From: Lantana camara | Taxonomy: Eukaryota; Streptophyta; Magnoliopsida; Lamiales; Verbenaceae | Assembly (NCBI GenBank): GCA_037501455.1 | Contig: CM074857.1 | Location: 121,941,501-122,005,500, forward strand | DNA: 64,000 nucleotides | Reading direction: 5' to 3' | In this document: positions 47,320-56,165 of the stretch, one piece after another | Position numbering within the stretch: position 1 is the stretch's first letter | Layout: each line of letters begins with the position of its first letter | The notes under the pieces: generated by a model | Databases searched by the model: none | What the model was told of the DNA's origin: nothing | What the model saw: the letters and a program-made list of their open reading frames with translations, nothing else | Program-made: the position numbers and the translations under genes

Positions 47320-47331
47320 GCTCTGATACCA
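47320..47331 (-). other. Element D primer-binding site
   Basis: On the minus strand TGGTATCAGAGC follows the LTR end CTACA after one base. It is a tRNA-Met-type primer site. Confidence 0.92.
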
Positions 47332-47332
47332 C

Positions 47333-47679
47333 TGTAGGTAATCATGTATTGGACTAACCTTTTGCGGAAGCGAATTCTGATTCGATTGTCGCTTTATGCC
47401 CACTATAACCTCGACTGCAATCTTGAAGGTGACTACTAGAGTCACCGTGTTTCCACGCCCCAAATCTCTAGTCTCCGGATGATGGACTGCTAGGAGAGAA
47501 CTCTGTTATTTGAGTATGATGTATATGGTGTGTATTTTATCTCACAGATAAACTACGTATATATAAGATAGAATTAGGGTTACATAAACTCTATTCTATG
47601 GGGTTGTCATAGGCCCACATCAGTTACCTAAACTGATCCCTTATTATTTAGAATGTGGTCGGACCCACTCTTAACTACA
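47333..47679 (-). repeat. Element D 5' LTR (347 bp)
   Basis: Right-hand LTR. It differs from the left one by about five substitutions and a small change at 47487 (GACTGCTAGG versus GACTACGTAGG). Followed by TSD GTTTC. Confidence 0.93.
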
Positions 47680-49238
47680 GTTTCTTTGGATGTAAACACT
47701 GCCCTGTTTCTTGGGGTTGAGCTTTCTACAATTTTCCTTCAGTTTCCCTAAATCCATCTCCAGTTCTTGAACTGCCCAATCACGAACTGTCTCTTCAGTC
47801 TGAAGCTCATTAGATTCAAACGAGAATCCAGAGGTAGAATCAAGTCCGACTCCCTCATGTATTAATTGAAGAACTTCGGGAGCAAGCCGTGTGTGAGTTC
47901 CCTTCTTGCTGTAATCCTTTCCCCCCAACCAAAAATTTTTCACCTTAATGGTGTTTGATAAACTGCTTTTTCCACACAGATAACAGTTATGGACCCAATT
48001 GCCTCAAAAGCTGAAAGATTTCTCACTAGTACGTTTTCAGCTGTCATTCTCTTGGTTGAATAAGCAAGTGCTACTGTGGCTGCCAATAGTAGACCTTCTG
48101 GAATGGCAGTTGATGCAATAACTATAGATGCGGCAAGAATTCCAATGATACTCTGCCAGACATGAATGATGCTTTTCTTGTTTGAATGATAATCCACTGT
48201 TCCACTGTCATCTTTCATTATCCTTGAATAATAACGTATCAACAGAACCATGAGGACCACTGATACAACGGCAACACCAACCTTGGCTGTATTCTGGGTC
48301 AGCTTTTGCAGCTTCATTTGTAGAGGAGTCCTGTCATTAGTTGCACGTGTTGATCTACTCACCTCTCCCCATTTTGTGTTCTCCCCTACTGCAGTAACAA
48401 GCATTCGAGCTGAACCATTTGTCACTTTGCTTCCTGCAAGCAAGAACCTGTAGTATTCTTTTATATATACTAAAGAGATGGTTTCTTTGGTCACAAACGA
48501 TTCATTCACGATAAATGAATCCCCATCTATATACAACCCATCTGCAGGAACTTGACATCCAGTCTGCAAACAGACAACATCATTGGCCGGAATCTGTTGT
48601 TCCTTCCCGTCTCTTATGACAATGGTGGAAATGTCATTATTGGATTTCGATACATTGTGAAATTCTCTTTCTGGCCAGATCTTACTAAATGATGCGGTAG
48701 CCACTATGGCGAATATGGAAAATAGTACGAACAGCCCATCGGAGGATCCTTTCAGCCCGTCAGCTTTAATGCCAAAACCAAGAGCAAATAAAGCAGTCAG
48801 GAGTAAGACAGCAATGATTGGGTCTTTGAAGGTCTCCAGCATTATCTCCGACAACCCTTTGTTAGATGGCTAGTGAATTGCATTCCAACCGAATGCCTTC
48901 CTACGGAGGTAAATGCCTTCAGCATCAGTCTTAATCCCTTCCTCAGGATGGCTTCGGAGGTTAGTGATCAACTTGGAAACCCCTTCAAACTGATGGAGGT
49001 GGTCGCCATTTTTCTCTCTTACGAGCTCCGAGAGGAGTAATTTGCAGATCCCTGAGAAACTAATTTCTAGTTCGATATCAATAGCTCTGTGAGATGGAGT
49101 GCGCAGAAATTTGTTGGAGAATGCATGCTGGTTCTCGACTTCTATCTTCATTTCCTGAGAGAAAGCCCAACTGCTGCTTATAGCTATGAAAAGTAGTTTC
49201 CACCTCTTGAGAATTGAAAGGAGCGATATATTTCTCAT
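47680..49238 (-). pseudogene. Ca2+-ATPase (ACA12/13-like), N-terminal half
   Basis: Starts at ATG 49238 with RWKLLFIAIS, resembling the short calmodulin-region start of ACA12/13-type pumps, which are intronless; this copy is also uninterrupted by introns. Then FEGVSKLITNLRSHPEEGI, TAG at 48870-48872, and membrane segments M1-M4 (IIAVLLLTALFALGFGIK; LFVLFSIFAIVATASF; VGVAVVSVVLMVLLIRYY; IIGILAASIVIASTAIPEGL with the PEGL motif kept). The actuator motif TGES reads TKET. The phosphorylation site DKTG is gone: the sequence runs ITVICVEKAV with a frameshift near 47955, after which VKNFWLGG and AVQELEMDLGKLKENCRK continue to the D insertion. Loss of the phosphorylated Asp makes pump activity impossible. 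Confidence 0.9.
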
Positions 49239-49382
49239 CCAATAACAAGTAGATTACAAGAGGTTATGTAAAAAGAAACGGTTTAAGAAATGCAAAAACC
49301 AGGTATATACAGGACACACGACACAAGAGAGTTGAGTTCATAAATGGTTCTATTGAGATATATACAGGAACGGCTGAAAAAC

Positions 49383-49556
49383 CTGATTGGTTTTACGAAT
49401 CGCGCTAGCCTGTTGACGCTTAGCAATATTAGCCGTGAATCTGAAGCGGCGCTTCGGGTTCTTCAGAACCGCACAGAGATCCCTCCACCGCTGTAACGCC
49501 TCCGACGAAGGCTGCTTCAGCTCAACCTCCCATTTATCGCTCAACAATGACTCCAT
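49383..49556 (-). pseudogene. ACA1/2-type Ca2+-ATPase N-terminal exon
   Basis: Start at ATG 49556 (MESLLSDKWEVELKQPSSEA), then RWRDLCAVLKNPKRRFRFTA and NIAKRQQASAIRKTNQ, ending at a possible donor CAG|GTTTTT (49382). This is the N-terminal regulatory domain of the ACA1/2 group, with the basic, aromatic calmodulin-binding stretch that autoinhibits the pump; in relatives exon 1 ends at the same residues. The next exon of an ACA1/2-type gene is absent. Instead the ACA12/13-like body begins 145 bp downstream. The exon itself has no lesion. It may be a leftover of a neighbouring gene, or a first exon spliced to a different body. Called a pseudogene because no intact partner exists here. Confidence 0.75.
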
Positions 49557-49668
49557 CTTCTTTCTCCCCAACTTCAACCTATTTCAGCTTATTTTTCTCA
49601 AAAACGTCAGTAATTTATTTCTCTTCAAGATTTAACTATAGCTTCCTTTGGATCAGTAGTCACGCTTC

Positions 49669-51911
49669 TGCTGGGATGCGGGCCCAGAACAGTAGCAGTC
49701 CGGGACCGTACTTTAAAATTTTTCTTAATATATGGGTATCAAAATATTTCTAAAATATTTAAATACAAACAGCGGAAGACTAGCCGGAACTACTCAAGTA
49801 TATATATGCAATTGATAATAAATTTTAAATCATAAAGCAGATAAATAAAGCATGCAATTAACACTTAAGAGCACCTAATTCATCATGCTTAAATAAAAAC
49901 AATATAAAATACCTTTCACCGAAGATGGCTACTGCACCCGGAGCTCGCCTCCCGAGAACCCGATTCCCGACCTCCTCGCGAAACCGGCAGAGCTTCCCTG
50001 CAATTTCCCCAGGGACACCCTCGGAGTGTGGGCTCCGAAAGTATTTCTCTAAATACTTAGAGAAAATAAAACTTTAAACTAAAAACCCTTTTCAGGGTTT
50101 ATTCTCCAAACACCCAATTAAAATTAATTCCGAAATAAATCGGAATTAACTAGGAGAAAAGGGATATGGTTTCAAAGCTAAGAACTAGCCAAAACCTCTC
50201 CCAAAATGTTGAATGAGAAATGAGGACCCAAGGCCCCTATTTATAGGGGAAAAACCGAGGGTGTTTCGGTCATTTTGGATTCAAAAGCAAGGGTAAAATG
50301 GTAATTTCACATCCCACTTGCGTGTACAACTTGGACACGAAAACCAAGGATACCACGTTGAAGCTCTCATCGCCACGAGTTCAACGCCGCCGAGAACGCC
50401 CCGATCGGAGCTCACACGCGCCCTCACGCGCGGCCACAAGGTGGCGCGTGTGATGTACTCTCGGTCTAGGGTTTTTGTGACGTGGCCTTTCCAGAGGCTG
50501 CCACGTGTCCGGGTCTGGTCCGACCCGGAACCGGAACCGGTCCGACCCTATCCGATATCCAACCCGTTGACCCGACTTTGACCCGACCCGAGGGCCCGTT
50601 GACCCGCCCGGTCAACAATCAATCTGGGCCATCCCTTTCGCTGACGCGGCGTGATCTGCGCCGTCCACTTGGCGCGCCACGCGGCGCCCTGTCAGCGCCT
50701 GCTGGGCCCATCCCGCTGACGTGGTGCTGGCGTGGTGTGACACGTCATGTGCCACGTCAGCAAAATGCCACGTCATTTTTTTTTTTTTTTTAATTTTAAA
50801 ATTAAACTTTTATTTTCTCCAAAATAAAATTTCGGGTATTTCCAACTCTTTGGAACTTGATTTATTTTCTCAAAATAAATCCCTTGCCTATTTTCAAACA
50901 CTTTGAAAAAACATTTCTCTTTTTCCTTTTAATATTTTCTCTTCGGGTTTTTAATTGGGGCTTGCAGGGGGACCTGCAGGACTAATTAATTTTAGCTCCA
51001 AACGGATTAATATATTATCATCCCATGATAATAATTAATTACCGTTTAACAATATTTAATTCCACTAAATAAATATTTGTTGCACTCTAAAATTAATTAA
51101 ATTACTCACGAATTTTTCGATCTAGAATAATTTTGCATTTTACTCCTCCGTGTAGATATCCATGAAAAATAAATTAATACTACTATCATTTATTTTTTCA
51201 TTTCTAATCTGAAATTTCCTGATTCGCCTTAAGTTCAAATCTCTTGTACGTGAAACACATTCAACATACGACTTCAGTGACGCATCACACGAAGTACTTT
51301 GGCCAAAGTTTTAATTCGAACTTTGCAAATCTATTTCAGGAATATCTTTTAACTTTCCAGCAAAGCCACAGATTCCTCGATCAATATTTCTCTTTAGCAC
51401 ATTTCATGTAATCACTGAACGTACAAAGGTTTTGGTCATTCGATATCGAGACCTCACTTATGAGCAAGTTACAATGATTAACACTACATGCCTAAAGTCG
51501 AAATACTACCAGGATTAAGAGTTCAATGCTCCATAGGATTTGTTCATTTTAGATAGTAGTTTAAAATGAACTATCTTAGTGGTCCAGTTCGATGTTTCCA
51601 AATCTATTGAAAATCATCAATGTGTTATAACTGGAAACTCCATTTCCCTATGACGAAAGACTAATCATCTTATATAACACATTATAGTCTCGATAAGAAC
51701 TTATTCTTATCTTACCGACTAGAACTTTAATAACACGTGATTTCGATATCCAAAGTCCTTTCCTATGAAACACATTTCATATAAGAATATCATCACACGT
51801 TATTAATTATGTTAATATACTCATAACTTGCGATAATTTCAGTTTTATTAATCCAACAAAATACGATGTATTTACAAAGAAATTGGATTTTTCAGGGCAC
51901 TAAACCCAACA
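49669..51911. mobile_element. Probable solo LTR (2243 bp)
   Basis: Bounded by TGCTGGG at the left and CCCAACA at the right, with a perfect 5-bp direct repeat GCTTC at 49664-49668 and 51912-51916. No PBS, gag or pol is visible inside, so it looks like the product of LTR-LTR recombination. The interior is mixed: an AT-rich start, a G+C-rich block (about 50320-50770) with repeated CCACGTCA-type phrases, and an AT-rich end. It sits about 110 bp upstream of the ACA1/2-type exon start. The orientation cannot be told. Confidence 0.7.
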
Positions 51912-51916
51912 GCTTC

Positions 51917-52738
51917 AACGTTATTAAAGCCATCCAAGGACAAAGCAGACAGCGACAGAAAGTTCTATGCAAGTATAGCATAACGAAAGCGGAACTTGTT
52001 GAGAACCTCACCATTATGTTTCACTGTAATTTCGTGGAAGATAATAAAAACAATTTTTTTTTTTTTTACACCCAAACATAATTTAAACTTAGAATTTTAC
52101 CTTGAAAAATAAACCCATTAATCACTTGAGTGCACCCTTTTAGCATAATAAAAGGGAACTTACTGGAGAGAATTAGGTCCCAAGGGACGCCCAAGTCTTT
52201 TTTTAGGGATATAACCCTCAATTTCTTTTCCCTTTTTCTTTTTCTAATATTTTCTGACGTGGCATCTTTATATACTAATCAAGTTGCAATTAACTCGTTT
52301 TGTAAAAGGAATAAATTTTAGGGGCCCTTCTGCAAATAAAATAAATTTATAAGTTATAACAAAACAAAAACAAAAGTTCTAAATCTAACATAATTTCTCC
52401 ATTTTTCCTTCCTTTCCTCTTCCGCTCTTATCCCGTTCTTCTTCTTCGGCTACATCCCCCAGATATGTCCCTTTGTTCGTATATCATATCAGCGTCACCA
52501 TCACGTATTTGAAGTTGACCCAAACCACAAGTTTTAGGGCTTGAAGTCGAGCATCTAAGGATTGGGCTTCATGAGCAATGAACAACTATTCACAACATGA
52601 ACCCCAATCCTTAGAAGCTAACTCCAAGCTCCAAAACGGTGATTTGCTTTCGCGTTCGTCTGCCTCTGTTGAAGAAGAAAAAGAAAGAAGGGGAGAGAGA
52701 AAGTGGCTAGGGTTTTGCTTGAAGTAAGGTGTGAGGAT
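51917..52738. other. AT-rich interval, no gene seen
   Basis: No supported coding sequence. A T-tract lies at 52056-52070 and pyrimidine-rich stretches at 52195-52250 and 52400-52450. The latter could be a 5' leader of an unknown gene, but no frame follows. Confidence 0.5.
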
Positions 52739-53045
52739 GACAAGTGATAATTGGAATATTTATGGAAGAATTAGGTGTACATGCATTCAATTAAATTAAA
52801 TTACAATGCATTCAATACTATGACGGTTGGTTGTTGAGGAATAAATAAATAAAGAATTAGATTTAATAAATAAATCGCGCAAGCGATTTAATGAATCGCG
52901 CAACCAATTCTTCATATAGAGCTAGTTTTTTATTTGTTTTAAATATTTATTTGATTTATTTTTTACCCTAAACACTAAAAATTTGATATAGTTGAATGCA
53001 TGTAGACCTAATTTCTTTCCTATAAAATTTACACTTCCCTAATAA
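52739..53045. repeat. Foldback (MITE-like) hairpin, about 300 bp
   Basis: The left arm near 52739-52800 (AAGTGATAATT..AATTAGGTGTACATGCATTC) pairs with the inverted right arm near 52985-53045 (GAATGCATGTAGACCTAATT..TTACACTT). The arms match at roughly 80%. The centre holds AATCGC/GCGATT motifs. No clear TSD was found, so it may be a transposon end or a simple inverted duplication. Confidence 0.5.
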
Positions 53046-53247
53046 ATCGCGCAAGCGATTTAATTAATCGCTCACGCGATTCTTCATCAACGTCTAGTCC
53101 TTTATTTTATTTAAATATTATTTATTTATTTTCTTTATTTAATCGCCTGAGCGATTAAATATTAAAAATAAATATTTCTATTTATCTGATTAAATTCTAG
53201 GTAGCTGATGAATCTAGTGTGCGATTCATCAAATCAAGTGAGCGATT
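52873..53247. repeat. AATCGC/GCGATT island, left (11 hexamers)
   Basis: Hexamers at 52873, 52883, 52894, 53045, 53055, 53066, 53076, 53141, 53151, 53221 and 53242. Most form tight inverted pairs such as AATCGCGCAAGCGATT and AATCGCCTGAGCGATT, separated by TTTAAT-rich DNA. The stretch 53066-53146 is an inverted copy of 54480-54567 in the right island. Confidence 0.85.
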
Positions 53248-53357
53248 CAAGGAAGAATAGTAAAACCATTAAAACTGTAAAATACAGCATACTAGATCTA
53301 TAAAAATAGAACAACATTCAGTCTGCTTCATTACAAAACCAGTAAAATACATTACAA

Positions 53358-54024
53358 TCAAACTAAATATTTTGTGGGGGGGGGAGGAAACTGATTAACC
53401 TCCTCCGGATCATATTGAGGGATAATGGAATTAACACTCCCCTCAGAGGACTCAAGGTAAACAACGTCGTAAAAGAACTCGGGGTCTGAGTCCCTATCAC
53501 TTATGTGGAAAGCGTGGAGGTGCTCCTCTTCGCCCTCCAAAAGGTGTGCCTGCCGCACTTTGAAGATATACCTTAGGTCGTCGTAATAACGGCATCCAAA
53601 TGCTCTGGCGTCCAAATCCCGCTGAATAACATATGCAATATTAAACATTGAAAAATGAACAAACAAAGATTAAAAAAAAAAAAAAGTGCCACTGATGAAT
53701 TCGACTTACCTCAATGGTATTCGCACCATAATATTCTAGGGGATCAATTTCGGCACTAATACGATTAGCAGCCAATTTAACTCCAGGACACGCCAATAAT
53801 CTACGGAATTAGTAAAATTTTATCCGCAGTCCTTTCACTGCTGCTAAAACAACTCGTGCCCAGAATCTGGTTTTGAATCGCTGAGTCAAATCAAGCGACA
53901 CATTAGCTAGCACTGTGTCGAAGACTTCTAGCCGATCGATTTCGTTTTCTCCGGCATATATCCGAAGACGTTCAACCATGTACTCTTCTACCCATGCCAG
54001 AATAATTCTTGGAGGGTTATTCAT
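53358..54024 (-). pseudogene. Two-exon gene of unknown family, one in-frame stop
   Basis: Start taken at ATG 54024 (MNNPPRIILAWVEEYMVERL). Exon 1 is 54024-53709, the intron 53708-53622 (GTAAGTCG..TTATTCAG), exon 2 53621-53358. The splice joins in phase (TIE|RDLDARAF). The product would be about 190 residues: an alpha-helical first half (EIDRLEVFDTVLANVSLDL; RVVLAAVKGL), then CPGVKLAANRISAEIDPLEY, an acidic region (EGEEEHLHAFHISDRDSDPE) and a Pro-rich end (FPPPPTKYLV). One stop, TAA at 53809-53811, interrupts exon 1. No family is recognised. Frame, intron borders and codon use look like a genuine gene. It is flanked on both sides by AATCGC islands that are inverted copies of each other in part, so it could be cargo or the own gene of an unnamed mobile element. 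Confidence 0.55.
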
Positions 54025-54053
54025 GACTTTATTTGTCAAGGATTCAGATACGG

Positions 54054-54073
54054 GAGAGAGAGAGAGAGAGAGA
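54054..54073. repeat. GA microsatellite
   Basis: Ten GA repeats in the 5' untranslated region of the minus-strand two-exon gene (CT-rich on its transcript). Such tracts are common in plant leaders. Confidence 0.9.
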
Positions 54074-54311
54074 AGCAAGGCTTCTTGCAGGTGATGAAAA
54101 TTTTGCAGAAATCTGAGCACAGAGCAAACATGAGGATACTAATAAAGGTGATTGGGCTTTTAACCAACAGTCGCACCCCTGGTCGCATTGTAAAGGTGAC
54201 GGTCAAAATTTCGGGAAAGAGTGCAGGCAGCTTTTCATTAAATTCAAGCATCTCATCGAGAACATCTGTCAGACGCGGGAAGAAGACAATGGACATCTAT
54301 GTCCCTTCTTC

Positions 54312-54710
54312 AAATAAAATAAAGGACTAGATGTTGATGAATAATCGCGTGAGCGATTGACCAAATCGAGTCCGCGATCCAATGAAAATACAACAAATTA
54401 TTTATAATATCTAATATTTAGAACAAGAATGAATCGCGCGCGAGATTATTTAATGAATCGCAAGTGCGATTCATTAAATCGCTTGCACGATTAAATAAAG
54501 AAAATATATAAATAATATTTAAATAAAATAAAGGACTAGATGTTGATGAATAATCGCATGAGCGATTAACCAAATCGAGTCCGCGATCCAATGAAAATAC
54601 AACAAATTATTTATACTATCTAATAGTTAGAACAAGAATGAATCGCGAGCGAGATTAATTAGTGCGATTCATTAAATCGCTTGCGCGATTAAATAAAAAA
54701 AATAAATAAT
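54312..54710. repeat. AATCGC/GCGATT island, right (12 hexamers) with 219-bp direct repeat
   Basis: Hexamers at 54343, 54353, 54432, 54456, 54466, 54477, 54552, 54562, 54641, 54664, 54675 and 54685. The sequence is built of two direct copies starting AAATAAAATAAAGGACTAG at 54312 and 54531 (period 219 bp), each with AATCGC..GCGATT pairs and a variant phrase AATCGAGTCCGCGATCC. The gypsy element inserted at its right edge at 54717, so the island may continue beyond that element outside the window. Confidence 0.85.
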
Positions 54711-54716
54711 TCTATT

Positions 54717-55567
54717 TGATGGTGCAGAAAGTTGCGAAGGACTTGAACACCAAACACTTTAGAATTTGTTGAAAGGAAGGAAGACCATCACAGGCACAAG
54801 GGCCTCAGGAACTGGGTTTCCAATGAGCGTGGGTTCTCCCAGCTAGGATAACACCAAGAAATCGTGCAGTGTGAATGCAGAGAAGAAGTGAGTTACAGGA
54901 AGCTTTGGAGAAGTTGTAGAGGAAAATGGTGCCCAGTTCAATACGTGGTATTTTCGGTGAGGAAGATGACTTGCGGGAGAATGCATGAGCTCTCCTATAT
55001 TTATATGTTAGGGACGGGGGTAAATGGGTAAATTGACCATGTGGTCCCAAACCTGTGTTGCCCTAACACGCGTCAGCCTTTGGTGGGGTGAGAATGACAT
55101 TCCCAAAAAGGAGACGGCATGGCAGGTGCACTGTGCATAGTACCTTTGTGTCAGAGGTTGTTGGCGAGGGTCCCGTGGGATGAGGGACTAATGTCTTCTC
55201 CTGAAGGCTAGGATCCACCGTATGAGAGGTAGAGTCATCCTGAGCGTTGATGAAGCTCGATAAATCCACGGATGGGCTCCCCACGGTAGATGACCTTTGA
55301 GCGACGAGATCACGAGCGTCAATCATGGGACCCCCATGTAGGTGCCTCCCTGAGAAGGGTAACCCTGAGGGCCGAGACGCGAGCGTCAGACTCGTCGGAT
55401 CTGGACTTTTATCGGAACAGTCACCCGAGGCTTGACGGTCTATCCTGCCTTGCAAATGAGTGGGCTGGGAAGGCCCACGAGCCCTTCAAGGCGAGCGTCT
55501 GGGATTTAGTCAGCGACATGCTGACACATGGACGGCTCTGATTCGAGAGTGTTTTTAGGCCTCATCA
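54717..55567 (-). repeat. Gypsy 3' LTR (851 bp)
   Basis: Read on the minus strand it begins TGATGAGGCC after the polypurine tract and ends CTGCACCATCA. ATATAAATATAGGAG (near 54995-55010, minus strand) is the likely TATA box. The outer flank CTATT (54712-54716) would be one TSD copy; the other is outside the window. Confidence 0.82.
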
Positions 55568-55570
55568 TTT

Positions 55571-55580
55571 TGCCCCCCAA
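55571..55580 (-). other. Gypsy polypurine tract
   Basis: Minus strand TTGGGGGGCA, three bases before the LTR start. It primes plus-strand DNA synthesis in LTR elements. Confidence 0.8.
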
Positions 55581-55866
55581 ATTCTGTAGTATCGCTTCGA
55601 GCGTACTGTAGAATTTATAAAGAGGGAACCATGAATTTCGAACATCCGAGGGCTAGGCCATTACCAGCGAGGAGACTGCTGGTCTTCCGTAACGTACACA
55701 AACTGACACCGCATTAAATGCTGTCAAATCCGCATTTAATGCTGAGTGGGAACGTGGGCGCGTGTACTCCGGGAGTCGTGAGGTGGTTACCCAAAGTGGG
55801 GGGTTTCCCAGGCGGGAAATGATTGCGTTTTTGAATTTTCAACCCTAATCCACGTACCATCTTCCC

Positions 55867-55874
55867 TATAAATA
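55867..55874 (+). promoter_or_regulatory. TATA box of the antisense gene
   Basis: TATAAATA within CCCTATAAATAGGGG, about 300 bp upstream of ATG 56166 and on the plus strand, opposite to pol. A start site about 30 bp downstream would give a leader with a candidate intron (donor AG|GTAAAA at 55993, acceptor TTTCAG at 56103). It supports independent transcription of the antisense gene. No experimental data. Confidence 0.65.
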
Positions 55875-56165
55875 GGGGTTTGCAGGGCCTTGGTACCTCT
55901 TTCACGCATTCAAACTCTTTCAAGCATATTCAGAGCAAGAGATCTTTGTCATTTTTACAAGCTCCGGCGAATTTCTTTTCTTCACATCTTAGGTAAAAAT
56001 TCCTTACTCTTCTTCTTATTTTCCCCGTGCTAACCTTAGTTTTAGGTTGTGTGAGTGAAAACCTTGAGGGAAGAGCCACTGTCTACCATTGAATCTGTTT
56101 CAGAAATCTCATCCTCCAAAGGGCTTTCTGTTAGAAATCCTGTCCCCAAGAATTGAAAATTGAAC

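Larger units (their letters stand above)
40471..47679 (-). mobile_element. Copia element D (7209 bp) inside the ATPase pseudogene
   Basis: Minus-strand element with LTRs 40471-40818 and 47333-47679 (TGTAGGTAATCATG..TTAACTACA in plus orientation), PBS at 47320-47331, polypurine tract GAGTGGGAGC against the left LTR, and TSD GTTTC. The LTRs differ at about six or seven positions (about 2%), so it is older than element C. Its leader is unusually long (about 2.1 kb) and gag is shortened. It splits the nucleotide-binding domain of the ACA-like pseudogene. Confidence 0.95.

Noticed and set aside
52873..54710. CRISPR-like array
   Set aside because: Repeats are short, palindromic, irregularly spaced and in plant DNA; there are no uniform spacers or cas genes.
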